DNA of 64,000 nucleotides from Wolbachia pipientis (GTDB lineage Bacteria; Pseudomonadota; Alphaproteobacteria; Rickettsiales; Anaplasmataceae): NCBI GenBank assembly GCA_023052945.1, contig CP095495.1, positions 310,001 to 374,000 of the forward strand, read 5' to 3'. Shown piece by piece: positions 39,878 to 50,705 of this stretch (position 1 is its first letter; each line of letters starts with the position of its first letter). The notes under the pieces were generated by a model. It saw only the letters and a program-made list of their open reading frames with translations, ran no database searches and was not told where the DNA came from. The position numbers and the translations under genes were made by a program.

Positions 39878-40399
39878 ATGGAAGACGATAAATATAGCCT
39901 AGGTTTAAGAGTTATCCATTGGTTGATGGCTGCTTTTATTATTGGTATGCTTTGCTCTGGACTTTATATGAAAAGCTTACCACTTAGCAATGAAATTAAG
40001 TTCAACATATACGCTATTCATAAGGCTTGCGGTATCACTATTCTTGGATTAATCATAGTACGCATATTTTTTCGCGTCTTTACTTATGTTCCACGACTTC
40101 CAGCAAATTTTTCTCGATTTGTAATCAATGTAAGCAAAACAGTACACTTTGGTTTGTATTCTTTGATGGTGCTAATGCCACTATCTGGCTATGTTATGTC
40201 TTCTGCTTCTGGCAAAAAGATCAAGTATTTTTTTCATATCCCTTTGTTGATTAATCAAAACAAAGATCTAGCTAACACGGCTAATCAGCTACATTCGATG
40301 CTTGCATGTTTTATGGTACTCTTTATAATCTTGCATATACTTGGCGCTTTGAAACACACATTTATAGATAAGCAAAACATTTTTAAACGTATGATATAG
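39878..40399 (+). CDS. Cytochrome b561 family protein
   Basis: 173 residues, four transmembrane helices. Haem-ligand histidines are seen in LRVIHWLMAAFI, IYAIHKACGITILGL, TVHFGLYSLMVLMPLSG and LHSMLACFMVLFIILHILG. It would pass electrons between quinol and an acceptor in the inner membrane. Its stop is followed by the next gene start after 5 bp. Confidence 0.9.
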   Translation: MEDDKYSLGLRVIHWLMAAFIIGMLCSGLYMKSLPLSNEIKFNIYAIHKACGITILGLIIVRIFFRVFTYVPRLPANFSRFVINVSKTVHFGLYSLMVLMPLSGYVMSSASGKKIKYFFHIPLLINQNKDLANTANQLHSMLACFMVLFIILHILGALKHTFIDKQNIFKRMI

Positions 40400-40404
40400 G
40401 TTAT

Positions 40405-41445
40405 ATGTTAAGTAGCCTCTGGAAAAAAGGAACAGATTTTCTTGGTAGTGAGTTTGCGATAATGGGTGGTGCTATGAGCTGGGTTTCAGAGAGAAACTTG
40501 GTTTCGGCAATCTCAAACGCAGGTGGTTTCGGTGTAATTGCATGTGGTGCAATGTTTCCAGACCTATTGAAAAAAGAAATCATAGAGACACAGAAATTAA
40601 CTAACAAACCATTTGGTGCAAACCTAATTACTATGCACCCAAAGTTGAGTGAGTTGATAGATGTGTGCATTGAAACGAAAGTGAGCTATATAGTGCTTGC
40701 TGGCGGATTACCAACGAAGCCTAATATAGAAAAAATTAAGAGTGCAGGCATTGAAGTTATGTGCTTTGCACCAGCATTAAGCCTTGCGAAAAGGTTAGTG
40801 AAAATGGGAGTAGATGCGTTAATAATAGAAGGAATGGAAGCAGGCGGGCACATAGGGCCAGTTAGCACTTCTGTTCTTGCACAAGAGATATTGCCTCATT
40901 TTAAAAATGAACAAACACCAGTATTTGTTGCCGGCGGAATAGGAAGAGGTGAAATGATAGTTAATTACTTAGAAATGGGGGCAAGTGGCTGTCAAATAGG
41001 TACATTATTTGTCTGCACAAATGAGTCAATTGCCCACAAAAATTTTAAGAAAGTGTTTATTAAATCAGCCGCACGTAATGCAATACCTTCTATGCAGATA
41101 AGTGCTGATTTTCCTGTAATTCCAGTAAGAGCTATAGCCAACAAAGCAAGTGATGATTTTATGAAGCATCAAAAAAAAGTTATTGATGAATACCAAAAGG
41201 GCCAGATCTCAAAAGAAGATGGGCAGCTTGAAATAGAAAAATTCTGGGCTGGAGCTTTAAGAAGAGCAGTGATTGAAGGAGATATTGAAACAGGATCTTT
41301 AATGGCCGGTCAAAGCGTTGGCATGGTTGATAGGGAAAGACCCGTAAAAGAAGTGATAGACATATTAATTCAACAGGCAAACAATTATATTGAGAGCAAA
41401 TCTGTAGAAGCAACAAAGCAAATAGTTAACGCAAGCAAGTCATAA
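40405..41445 (+). CDS. Nitronate monooxygenase / FabK-like flavoprotein
   Basis: 346 residues, TIM-barrel FMN enzyme: PIMGG-type opening (FAIMGGAMSWVSERNLVSAI), NAGGFGVIACG, the catalytic-His segment EGMEAGGHIGP, and phosphate-binding VFVAGGIGRGE and GASGCQIGTLFV. Family members oxidise nitronates or reduce enoyl-ACP; which of these applies is not readable here. Probably in one transcript with the cytochrome gene. Confidence 0.88.
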   Translation: MLSSLWKKGTDFLGSEFAIMGGAMSWVSERNLVSAISNAGGFGVIACGAMFPDLLKKEIIETQKLTNKPFGANLITMHPKLSELIDVCIETKVSYIVLAGGLPTKPNIEKIKSAGIEVMCFAPALSLAKRLVKMGVDALIIEGMEAGGHIGPVSTSVLAQEILPHFKNEQTPVFVAGGIGRGEMIVNYLEMGASGCQIGTLFVCTNESIAHKNFKKVFIKSAARNAIPSMQISADFPVIPVRAIANKASDDFMKHQKKVIDEYQKGQISKEDGQLEIEKFWAGALRRAVIEGDIETGSLMAGQSVGMVDRERPVKEVIDILIQQANNYIESKSVEATKQIVNASKS

Positions 41446-41547
41446 TTATCTCTGAAAGAGTCCATTATAGGGCATCATTGCCCAGTTTTAATGTAAATTT
41501 AACGCTGATGAGGTATCTATACATTTTGTTATGTATGGAGGAATGCT

Positions 41548-42642
41548 ATGCGAAATTTTTTGGTAAACCTTTGGAAAAATAAAGAACCAAGTTCGGTTGC
41601 AAACATGAATGCTGATGAGCTTTCTGAAATACTTGAAGAGATAAAAAGAGGAGATCAAGATTATTCAGACGAGAAAGTTAGAAACAAAGGGGCTCCCGGG
41701 AAGTGCAAAAGGTTGATTAAGGAAGGAGTTACTCCTGAAATGTTCGCTAAACTAGGAGAATCACTAATAGAGCAAAAAGAATATTATATCAAAACCTTTC
41801 TTCCAGCGTTGCAAGTAGAAATAACAGAGTCAACAAAACTAGACAAAGAAAAAGCAAAGGAAATAAGACGAATAATTTCGGAAATTATTAGCAAGAGCAG
41901 CAATAAATATTCGAAAATAGAAGAACAACCTATTAATTCCATAAAAGAAGAGATCCCAGTGTCAAGCACTGGGATGACAGAAAATAATGTAGAAAGTCCA
42001 ATGACGCAGGATCAAACTCAACAGGAATTAGAAAGTCTAACTAAAGAAGAAGTGTGTGCTAGTGACTCAGATAGTGAAATGGGTTCACCTGGCTTAGCAT
42101 CAAGTAGTAGAAGGAGCAGTATAAGCTCAACATTAAGCTCTACTGAAGAAGATAGTAATCCACAAAAAGAAGAAACTGGAAATAAAGTGCTGCTAGAACA
42201 GACCGCAGAAGAAGAGCCAGCTCAGGTGTCATCCCAGTGCTTGACACTGGGATCCAGAAAAAAAGAAAATATGGGCCCAGATGGTCAGGCTACTCAGATG
42301 ACAGGTAGTCAGCCATTGCAACCTGAAGAAAAAAAGAACACCGCTTCCATTGTGCAAAAACCTTCTGCAAACAAAAACAATAGTAAAGGTACGCCACCTG
42401 AGAAACAACCCAATAACAGAAATCTTCACGTTGCACTTGTAGCAGGTTGTGCTCTCTCTACAATAGGGTGCATTGTTGCAGGAGCAATGACATCAGGACT
42501 GGTAGGAGCAGGACTACTTGCTATGGCTGCAGTGTTTGCTATAGCAGCAGTAGCTGAATTGCATTCAAACTTTCTGTCAAGCAAATTAACATCCATTAAT
42601 GTGAGTCCTCTTGTTAATGATAAAGAGCTTACAGCATTGTAA
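41548..42642 (+). CDS. Hydrophilic protein with C-terminal membrane hairpin and repeat-derived inserts
   Basis: 364 residues, preceded by GGAGG. A charged helical domain (residues 1-130) is followed by a long Ser/Glu/Gln-rich linker and a hydrophobic stretch near the C-terminus (HVALVAGCALSTIGCIVAGA and GLLAMAAVFAIAAVAEL). Two pieces of the linker, IPVSSTGMT and VSSQCLTLGS, are translations of the genome-wide palindromic repeat, inserted in frame. No family recognised. Confidence 0.75.
   Translation: MRNFLVNLWKNKEPSSVANMNADELSEILEEIKRGDQDYSDEKVRNKGAPGKCKRLIKEGVTPEMFAKLGESLIEQKEYYIKTFLPALQVEITESTKLDKEKAKEIRRIISEIISKSSNKYSKIEEQPINSIKEEIPVSSTGMTENNVESPMTQDQTQQELESLTKEEVCASDSDSEMGSPGLASSSRRSSISSTLSSTEEDSNPQKEETGNKVLLEQTAEEEPAQVSSQCLTLGSRKKENMGPDGQATQMTGSQPLQPEEKKNTASIVQKPSANKNNSKGTPPEKQPNNRNLHVALVAGCALSTIGCIVAGAMTSGLVGAGLLAMAAVFAIAAVAELHSNFLSSKLTSINVSPLVNDKELTAL
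41949..41981. repeat. Palindromic repeat inside coding sequence, first
   Basis: ATCCCAGTGTCAAGCACTGGGAT with flanking GATGACAG; 9-bp stem. Contributes about 10 codons to the surrounding gene without breaking the frame. Confidence 0.8.
42226..42258. repeat. Palindromic repeat inside coding sequence, second
   Basis: TGTCATCCCAGTGCTTGACA then CTGGGATCCAG, the inverse orientation of the first; also in frame. Confidence 0.8.
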
Positions 42643-42743
42643 AAATTAAATATGTGTTACTTGTAGTGGATAAGTGAATTCAGTTCTTGCTTATTGATAT
42701 AAAAGTTGTTATATTTGAGGAATATTTAAAGGGTATTTAGTTG

Positions 42744-43184
42744 ATGCGCATTCAATTGAATAAAGTTTTGGTTTTTATAGCCTTATTAAGTTTCATTTTT
42801 GCATCATATTCTAGCGAAGCTTCGGTGAGTGATGAATTAAAGGATGTACAAGAAACGGTAAAAGATTTTATTTCTTCATTTTCAATTAAAGATACTGTAG
42901 AAAATATGAGTCCTTCAACAATCATAGGGTTGTGTATGGCTGCAGTGATACTTGCAATAGTGTTTAGAGGTCTGATCTTTTTTATGATAATGTTTGGTGT
43001 GTTAGTCATAATGTTTGGTAGCACAGAAAAGGCAACAGATTACTTAAAAGAAAAATTTAACTTTATAAAAGATATAAAGTTACAATCCGATAGCGAAAAA
43101 AAGATAAAAATTAAGGTAGTATTTTTATCTTTTTTAATTATCTTTATTGAATACGCATATGCAGTTAAAAGTACCAACAGTTAA
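42744..43184 (+). CDS. Small exported membrane protein upstream of virB4 paralogue
   Basis: 146 residues from ATG 42744. A signal peptide (MRIQLNKVLVFIALLSFIFA, cleavage near SEA), two adjacent hydrophobic helices (IIGLCMAAVILAIVFRGLIF, FMIMFGVLVIMFG) and a C-terminal hydrophobic end (FLSFLIIFIEYAYAV). It overlaps the virB4 start by 26 bp, so the two are coupled. The plan resembles a small VirB2/VirB3-like component, but no sequence signature proves that. Confidence 0.7.
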   Translation: MRIQLNKVLVFIALLSFIFASYSSEASVSDELKDVQETVKDFISSFSIKDTVENMSPSTIIGLCMAAVILAIVFRGLIFFMIMFGVLVIMFGSTEKATDYLKEKFNFIKDIKLQSDSEKKIKIKVVFLSFLIIFIEYAYAVKSTNS

Positions 43185-45513
43185 CTCTAAGCTTGAAAAA
43201 AAGAACAACTTAGCATTACTAGAAAGCATCGATTTAGATTTTACTCCTTATGCTTGTCATTACAATAAAGAAACTATACTAACAAAACAGGGAGAATTGT
43301 TAAAAATAATCAAGTTAGAAGATTATTCTTCTGTTGATAATTACAGCGACCTTAGAACTGAAATTAGAAAAAGTATATCAAAAAATATTAATAGCCTATA
43401 TTTTACCGTTTGGATTCATACTGTCCGAAAGCGCAATAAATTGAGCTTAAAATGGAATAAAACTGAAGACTTCTCTGATAAGTTACATTCAGCGCGGTTT
43501 GATAAACTCACTGATAGTAAATTACAGTATATAAATGAATTATATATTGTAATATTGTTTAGCGATTTTGGTAAGCATACCAATAATTCATTTTTTTTAA
43601 ATAGAATAAAGAATAAGCATAAGCTGTCTTTACAAGAAAGTCACCAGGAGTTGCAAAAGATAACTGACTTAATTCACGATGATTTAGGACCTTTTGGAGC
43701 TAAAAAACTGGGTCTAAGATTTAGTGAAGGTAAAATATATTCTGAAATGATAGAATTTCTCCACTACATTGTTACATTAACGCACAAAGATTATCCAATA
43801 CATGAAAGGGACCTGTCGCAATATATTAGAAATTTTAAAATAGCTTTTGGTTTCAATACGTTTCAGACAATCTTTGAAAATCAACAGAAATTTGGCTCTG
43901 TTTTCAGCATAAAGGAATACCGAGAAATCTCCTTAGGCAATATAGATAGGTGCTTGCAGCTTGAATCTGAATTTATCATTACAGAAATAATGATATTTAC
44001 TAGTAATAGTAAGGCAATAAAAGAATTTAATAAACAAATTAACATGCTGCAAATTAGTGAGGATAATACCTTACTTAAAAGCTCAGGAATTGAAGACATA
44101 ATAGAGCTTGAAAAGACCTCTAGTATAGACTTCTGCCAACAGAAAATTATTTTTACAATATTTACAGACGATAGGAATAAGTTAGCTGAAAGTATTGGTG
44201 ATTTATCCTCTATAATGTCATTGATTGGCTTCATGATATTTAGAACTGATCTACATATGGAAAGTCATTTTTGGGCACAACTTCCGGGCAATTTTACCTT
44301 TATTACACAACCGAAAAATATATTAGCAAAATATGCTTGCAGTTTTGCTATGCTGCATGATTTTACGTCAGGTACATTAAAAGGAGGAAGGTGGAAAGAA
44401 GCGGTAACAGTTTTTTTCTCAAAAGAAGGAAATCCTTACTTCTTTAATTTCCATGGAAAAAGAAATAATGGCCATACTACGATACTTGGAGCTCCAAATT
44501 CAGGCAGAACTTCACTCATTAATTTCCTATTATCAGAATCAAGAAAGTTTAACCCAAGAATTGTCATATTGGATAACACTGGAAAGTCGATAATTTTTAC
44601 TAAAGCAGTGAGTGGTAAATATTATATAATCGATCCGAAGTATAAGGACAAAAGCCTAAAATTTAATCCACTAAACATTGAAGATAGTGCTTCCAATCGC
44701 AATATGTTGGTTGAACTGATCAAAAGAATGGTAGCCGATATGAGCTTGGTGGACGTAGAAGAAAAGATAAGAAAAATTGTGGATTCTATATTTGCTATAC
44801 CCAAGGAGTCACGTTCTATTGCGCAAATTTCTGAGGTGCTTTTGCTCCTCGGGGGTAAAATAAGTAGATGGTGTGAAGGTGGTGAGTTTGCTTACTTATT
44901 TCAAGATGGTAATGAATCAGATATTGACTGGGAAACAAAAATTATATCTCTCAACACCGCAAACCTCACAAAACGAAAAGAATGTATGTCCGTGATACTT
45001 TACTATTTTTTATATTCTTTTGAGGCAAAATGTGATGGCTCGCCTGCAATACTTGTTTTGGATGAAGCATGGGAGATAAGTAATATCTTTCCTACAGAGA
45101 AAGAGTTTGATAACTGGATGCAAAGAATGACGGAACTAAATGTTGTGGTAATCCTAAGTACTGAAAATTTGAATCTCGCATTTGCTAGCAAATTTACTCA
45201 ATATTTAGATAAACATGTTGATACAAGAATCTTAATGCCGAACGTCAATGCAAATAGATTATACATGAAGGCATTTTCTTTATCAAAAGAGGAGCTGAAT
45301 ATAATTCTGCAGACGCCAACACAGGAAGGTTTATTTTTGATAAAACAGTATAAAGGGTTAGTAACTTTAAATTTAGATTTAAAGAATATGCAAGAAATAC
45401 ATGTACTTTCAGCTAACAAAGAGACTATAAAGTATATGTACGAGGCAATAAAGGAAAAAGGAAAAGAAGTTAATGAGTGGTTACCGGTGTTTTATGAGAA
45501 GTGTAAAGCTTAA
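43159..45513 (+). CDS. virB4: VirB4-family ATPase, divergent paralogue
   Basis: 784 residues from ATG 43159. CagE/TrbE/VirB4 N-domain, then an ATPase core with TTILGAPNSGRTSLINFL where Walker A is expected and ILVLDEAWEI as Walker B. The invariant lysine of G-K-[ST] is Arg here (GRTS). In Rickettsiales VirB4 is duplicated and one copy is often divergent; this looks like that copy. Overlaps the small gene before it (26 bp) and the exported-protein gene after it (20 bp), so a tight operon. Confidence 0.88.
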   Translation: MQLKVPTVNSKLEKKNNLALLESIDLDFTPYACHYNKETILTKQGELLKIIKLEDYSSVDNYSDLRTEIRKSISKNINSLYFTVWIHTVRKRNKLSLKWNKTEDFSDKLHSARFDKLTDSKLQYINELYIVILFSDFGKHTNNSFFLNRIKNKHKLSLQESHQELQKITDLIHDDLGPFGAKKLGLRFSEGKIYSEMIEFLHYIVTLTHKDYPIHERDLSQYIRNFKIAFGFNTFQTIFENQQKFGSVFSIKEYREISLGNIDRCLQLESEFIITEIMIFTSNSKAIKEFNKQINMLQISEDNTLLKSSGIEDIIELEKTSSIDFCQQKIIFTIFTDDRNKLAESIGDLSSIMSLIGFMIFRTDLHMESHFWAQLPGNFTFITQPKNILAKYACSFAMLHDFTSGTLKGGRWKEAVTVFFSKEGNPYFFNFHGKRNNGHTTILGAPNSGRTSLINFLLSESRKFNPRIVILDNTGKSIIFTKAVSGKYYIIDPKYKDKSLKFNPLNIEDSASNRNMLVELIKRMVADMSLVDVEEKIRKIVDSIFAIPKESRSIAQISEVLLLLGGKISRWCEGGEFAYLFQDGNESDIDWETKIISLNTANLTKRKECMSVILYYFLYSFEAKCDGSPAILVLDEAWEISNIFPTEKEFDNWMQRMTELNVVVILSTENLNLAFASKFTQYLDKHVDTRILMPNVNANRLYMKAFSLSKEELNIILQTPTQEGLFLIKQYKGLVTLNLDLKNMQEIHVLSANKETIKYMYEAIKEKGKEVNEWLPVFYEKCKA

Positions 45514-48323
45514 TTTCTTATTGATGTTCTTTTTGATATTTGGTCTTTCGTATCAAGGATATGCTGATTGTTCAACATTTGTAGAAAGTAATACCGAAAT
45601 TGAAGCTGCAGCTAACAAGGCTGGAAAAGGCTTGAAGAATTTTTTTAGCTTCAATTGGAGCAATCTAGATTTTGATGAAAAATTATTGCAATATATCAAA
45701 GTCACAGCAATAAAAGACCAAGGAGTTAATGGTTATTTTAATCCAAAGATTCAAGTCTGTGATTATGAAGGAAAAGATAATTGTTATATATTACCTAGTG
45801 GGACATCCTGCCGCCAGATATATGGTACACAAGATACAGGAGGTGGAGTCTCCGCAGCAGTGTTTATTGATTGGGAAGGAGATAAAACATCTGTTGATGC
45901 AAAAATAGCAGATAGTCTTGAGTGGGAATGGGCAGACAATGTTACTGATGAAGAAAAAGAAGATTTGCTAACTCTCCTAAGATATGCGCCTGCAGTCAAA
46001 AAGGGGCTTGTATGTCAGGAATTTCTTCGTGGGGTGCTAAAGTGTTTTCGGGAGCAAATATTTTTCGTCTTGGAGATATGGATAAAGCTTGTGACACCTG
46101 TTACCAAAAGAAGATAAAATGTGCTCCTGTGCCACTTGCACCTGGCCCCCTCCGCTTTGCGAGCAACTTGCGATGTCACCTCCACAAGTTAGAATTGTTC
46201 CTATAACAGATAAAGACAATGATTACTTTGATCCTAAGGTTAAGGTAATAGCTGGTGATCTAATAAAAGAAGACGGAAAGATTGGAGAAAAATTAGATTT
46301 CCCTAAAGGGTATGGAGAAGATAAAGCTGAGTGGCGCTCTATTTTAGACAAAGATGGCATCACGTACTACTTCAAAACTTATAGAGAAAAAGATAAGCTC
46401 TGCGCTGAATACCTTGGAACTCAAAGTATAGATAAAAAAAATCCACAGTTCGTCCGCTGTTTCCCGGCACCACCTGCTCCAGAGCCTAAAATATTAAGGA
46501 TAGTGGATGCAAATACATTAGAAATAGAAATGAAGATGAGCGAGAGCACTTGTATTTATAGAGCACATGGAGTCTACAGCAATGGTTTCTGTGCTTTTAA
46601 TGTTAATGCTGGTTCTTTTACAAACATTGGCCCTCTATCTTTAAAAGTAGTACAACCAGCAATAGTAGCAAAAACAACTGATAGTAATAACGAAAAAAGT
46701 TATATTGATAATATTATAGAAGGTATATTAGAAAGTAATCCGCAACAATTTAAAGTTCTGAAAGAATATGGCTATGTTCCTGATATTGAAACAGAATGTA
46801 AAGAGTTTCAAGGAAATAAATGCAAATTGAACAACTTAGGACAACCAGAAATAGAAGTAAAGTATAAAGAAAATTCTAACAGTAAAATGCTCTGTCTTTC
46901 TGGATGGCAGCCAGAACCAAAGGAGTTTGTCCTTAAAAGAGGAGATGAGATAATACCACTAAAATTAATGGGAACACAATATATTGAATACAATGCTGTT
47001 TACTCAAAGGAATCAAATCAGTTCTATTATCTTCCAAGCAAGGAAAAGGAAATAGTCGACCTATTAAAAAGACCTCAAAAACAGTTGGATGGAATGATAT
47101 TCAACAGGCAAGGGTATGTTTTCTTCCCTGACGAAAATAAACAGGAGAAGGGAAAATGCAGTTACTGTGTAAAAAGAAATGATGAGATAGACAAAGCATT
47201 TGCATCTGATAAAGGACTGAAAGTAGTATATAAATTGACAGATTTAGAGCAATATTTAAATAAAAAAGATGGTAGTCCATTTTACTTAAGATATGAGAAA
47301 GTGGATTGTAAAGACAAAGATGGCAAAACATTGAGAAACGAAAAAAATGAAGTACAGAAGTGTACACAATTAAAAGATCGACCAATTAAAGCAAACAGAA
47401 CAGAGGTCTTTTACGCTGATAAATTGTGTAGGTTCGATTTAGAAGGTCTCAAAAAGAAATTAAAAGAAAAATTAAAAGAGAAAAAATTAAAGGAGAAATT
47501 AAAAGAGATAATCGAGAAAGAACTGGAAAAAAAGAGCGAAAAGTCCCATGATTTTGGAAGTAGAAATCATGATGTGGATGGCTCACAAATAACATCTAGC
47601 CGTGTTGAAATAGAAGTGTGGGGATGTGGTGAAGCAGGTCACATAAAAGATACACCTTACACTTACACACCTAATTCCACTGAAAGTAGAGTAGGAATGC
47701 CAGGAGATTATATTAAAGCTGCATTGGAAATTGATCCTGATTATCCTATCATTAACATTGAAGTTTCAGAGGGAGGAGGTAACAGAGAAAAGAGATACAC
47801 AGATAAGGATGGGGGTCCTATTTTTATAAGAAAGTGTCGTGTAGGCAAACAAGAGTGCAAGGATTTAATCACTATGGGAGGTGGAGGTATCTATAAAGAG
47901 TATAAGTATAAAGGTCGGTATAGGGATTATATGGAAACAATAATTGATGATAGTGTAAAATTAAAAGAAAAAACCACAATAATAGGATTGCAGGATACTG
48001 AAGATAATAGGATAGCATATATAGAAAATGGTGAAATCAAGTATGAAACAATAGAGTGTAGCAGTGGTTTTAGAAGCAGTAAACCTGGTGCAGGTGGTTG
48101 CATTGATAAAAGCAAAGGAATTTATGGTAAAGGCTCTGCAGGGTATGTGAAGATAACGCCTATTATAAAGGGATTTGACATAAACATAATAGATGATGCT
48201 ATTGAAAAAATGATAGGAAATCGATATGATCTCGGGAATGTTAGGGATTTTTTGACAGGTGATGCTGACACGAGTATAATTAAGATGATTGAAGAGGAAA
48301 TCAAAAAAGAATTGTTAAGGTAA
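45494..48323 (+). pseudogene. Large cysteine-rich exported protein, two frameshifts
   Basis: Starts at ATG 45494 inside the virB4 3' end, with signal peptide MRSVKLNFLLMFFLIFGLSY and cleavage near YADC. Frame 1 runs to about 46020 (VKKGLVCQEF). Frame 2 carries SSWGAKVFSGANIFRLGDMD and CDTCYQKKIKC to about 46148. Frame 3 continues CEQLAMSPPQVRIVPIT to 48323. Each step equals one missing base; the second is in a C-run (46141-46150). Repaired it would be about 940 residues, rich in Cys pairs, with a Lys/Glu coiled stretch near residue 620 and a glycine-rich end. No family. Context suggests a secretion-associated surface protein. Confidence 0.75.
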
Positions 48324-48366
48324 AAAGATATAACTCTAAATTGATATAAAAAAATGGAGGTTTGAC

Positions 48367-48501
48367 ATGAGTCAAAAAATAGTAAACAGAACAACCGGAT
48401 TGGTAGATTATAAAGAATTAGAAACAAATATCTTATCGTCTATACGAGAAGGAAGATACCGTCTTGTCAGTCAAAAAAAAATTATAAAAATTGAACCTTA
48501 A
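48367..48501 (+). CDS. 44-residue small protein
   Basis: MSQKIVNRTTGLVDYKELET, then NILSSIREGRYRLVSQKK, ending IEP. A GGAGG lies 6 bases before the ATG, which is the main reason to accept it. 43 bp after the preceding gene on the same strand. Possibly a fragment of a longer family; unrecognised. Confidence 0.5.
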   Translation: MSQKIVNRTTGLVDYKELETNILSSIREGRYRLVSQKKIIKIEP

Positions 48502-48567
48502 GCTGTATTGTAAAATCACAAAATACTGCCAACAGTTTAGTGGTATAAAGATTATTATAGTTAATGT

Positions 48568-48628
48568 ATATGTTGATAAGTAAATTCCTGCTGTCTTATA
48601 TATAAAACTAATTTACTTATCAACATAT
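48568..48628. repeat. Perfect 19-bp inverted repeat (hairpin)
   Basis: ATATGTTGATAAGTAAATT (48568-48586) is the exact reverse complement of 48610-48628, 23-base loop. It could end the virB4-region transcript, though no U-tract follows, or be a mobile-element end. The rest of 48502-48729 holds nothing evident. Confidence 0.7.
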
Positions 48629-48729
48629 CCACTAACCAACTACATTCAATAAATTCGTGTAAGATGCCATTTTATATGAGATGGCTTAGAAGCATTTTTT
48701 GATTTTAAACTCCAGTCAACCTCTTAGCC

Positions 48730-49678
48730 CTATAGTTTTTCTGGATCAAAAGCCTTCTTTGAGCTTAGAACACCAAAAACAATATGGAGTAACTTACGCA
48801 TCGCAGCTCCCACAATGGCCATATTATGCTTGCCTTTTTCTTTTAATCTCTTGCAAAAAGTTATAATAATAGGATTGTGATTTTTAGCTACTATAGCAGG
48901 AAAATACATTGCCTTACGTAGTGTTCGTGAACCTGATTTACTTAATCTGGGCTTGGCATATACAGATGAACCTGATGTTATATTTCGTGCCAGCGTATGC
49001 TGCCAATTGCCTGGCATGTATAAAAGCCTTTATGTCAGGAATTTCCGCTAAAATAGCTATTCTCTCCTATACCTGAATAGGAGTTGAAAATCTTCCAACA
49101 ATTCTTTGTGTTGTTTTAATAGTTCACGTATGGAGTTTTTTATTGTTTCTATTTTTTGCTCTATGTTGATTGCGAGGTCTTCCCAAGCATTTGCAACTTC
49201 TTTAGGTAGCCTCTCTTTTTTTCTAGGTGGTTATTTACTAATGTCAATTCATCTTTTAATGCAGCCGAGCAACGATAAAGATGTTTCAATTTTTTTAACT
49301 CAGGAGCAGGTGGTGTCCAGCGAGTTGGTTCTTGTCTTTGGCAATAATCAGCAATAATTTCTGCATCAGTCTGATCATTTTTTTGTCGTATAAGCTTACT
49401 CCTCGCATAAGATTTTATGCAATAAGAACACTAACAAAATGTCCAGCGTTGTGCAGAAACTCAGCCAAAGCTTCGCTATAACAACCAGTAGCCTCCATGC
49501 AGGCTTTTACTTCTTCTACATTATGTTTTTGTAGAAAGCTAAGTAGACCTTGAAACCCAGAATCCTCGTTTTTAAAACTCCTTTTTCTAGTTTCACGTCT
49601 TCCTTTTTTGCTTATAAATGAGAGAAAAACATCAAAGCGATCTTTCGATACGTCTATGCCTAAAAAGTTGTTGATCAT
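48730..49678 (-). pseudogene. IS110-family transposase, several frameshifts
   Basis: N-terminal part 49678-49415 (MINNFLGIDVSKDRFDVFLS, ACMEATGCYSEALAEFLH) is the DEDD domain. The middle (QKNDQTDAEIIADYCQ, then ELKKLKHLYRC) and the C-terminal domain 49017-48730 (RLSKSGSRTLRKAMYFPAI) lie in different frames. It differs from the IS110 at 14417, so a second family member. Non-functional. Confidence 0.82.
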
Positions 49679-49809
49679 ATATACGTTACCATTAAAAATG
49701 AAAAGTAAGGCTAGTCTTGTGAATACAGAATTAGAACCATTTAGGTTTTTCTACGATACCGTCCAGCTGACCTTACCCAGGAAAAGTGGAGAGAAAGTTG
49801 GGAATGTTT

Positions 49810-50547
49810 TTACAAAGAGAATGATGAATCAAAAAGCTCAGGGATGCAATAGTTAATAGTAGAATGTCTGCGTTGTTTGTTATAAAAAATTTCTATATAT
49901 TCAAATATAGCAGTTTTAATAGACTGTTTGGAGTACTTAGCAGTATTTATTAATAACTCTCTTTTCAGAGAACTAAAGAAACTTTCTACAACGGAATTGT
50001 CGTAACAATAGCCTTTGTGACTCATGCTAGGAACTATGTTCTTTATAGCTAGTAGATTTTGGTAATTTTTTGAAGTATATTGTGAACCTTGATCGCTATG
50101 TAATAGTAGATTCTTGGGATGGTTACGCTTGTAAATGGCCATTAACAAAGAGTCAATAACCAACTGTTTATTTATTGAGCTACTCATCGACCAGCCAACT
50201 ACCATACGTGAATATAGATCGATTACTACTGCCAAATATAGCCATCCTTTCTTGGTTCTTATATAAGTAATATCAGTCACCCACACTTTATTTGGTTGAT
50301 CGGTAATAAAATTTTGATCTAATATATTGGGAACTATGACTCTATTGTCAGTTTGCCGTTTCTTGGTTTTAAATTTTCTTTTAAGTATAGCCTTAATGCC
50401 ATTTTCTTTCATAACATTTTGCACTGTTTTGATGTTGTAATTTTTACCTAAAGCTTTCAATTCAGCATGAATTTTAGGGGCACCATATCTGCATTTAGAA
50501 ACTTGATGTATTTTTTGAATATCTGCTAATAGATCTTTTTTTGCCAA
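49810..50547 (-). CDS. IS3 OrfB, copy 3
   Basis: 245 residues counted from TTG, same sequence as copy 1. Confidence 0.9.
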   Translation of the reverse strand: MAKKDLLADIQKIHQVSKCRYGAPKIHAELKALGKNYNIKTVQNVMKENGIKAILKRKFKTKKRQTDNRVIVPNILDQNFITDQPNKVWVTDITYIRTKKGWLYLAVVIDLYSRMVVGWSMSSSINKQLVIDSLLMAIYKRNHPKNLLLHSDQGSQYTSKNYQNLLAIKNIVPSMSHKGYCYDNSVVESFFSSLKRELLINTAKYSKQSIKTAIFEYIEIFYNKQRRHSTINYCIPELFDSSFSL

Positions 50548-50705
50548 TTCCCTATTGCTTATTTTTTTAGCAAGCCATTTGTAATAACCACTAGCAGATA
50601 CACCAGAAATTCTACATAATTCTTGTACTTTATAGCAATTGCTATGCTCTTTTATAAAAAGATATTTTACTCTTTTTGACTGGCAAAATATCCCAGGGCT
50701 TTTTT

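Noticed and set aside
42744-43184. Calling the small gene before virB4 virB3
   Set aside because: It has a signal peptide and different spacing of membrane segments, and no recognisable VirB3 signature; left as an exported membrane protein.
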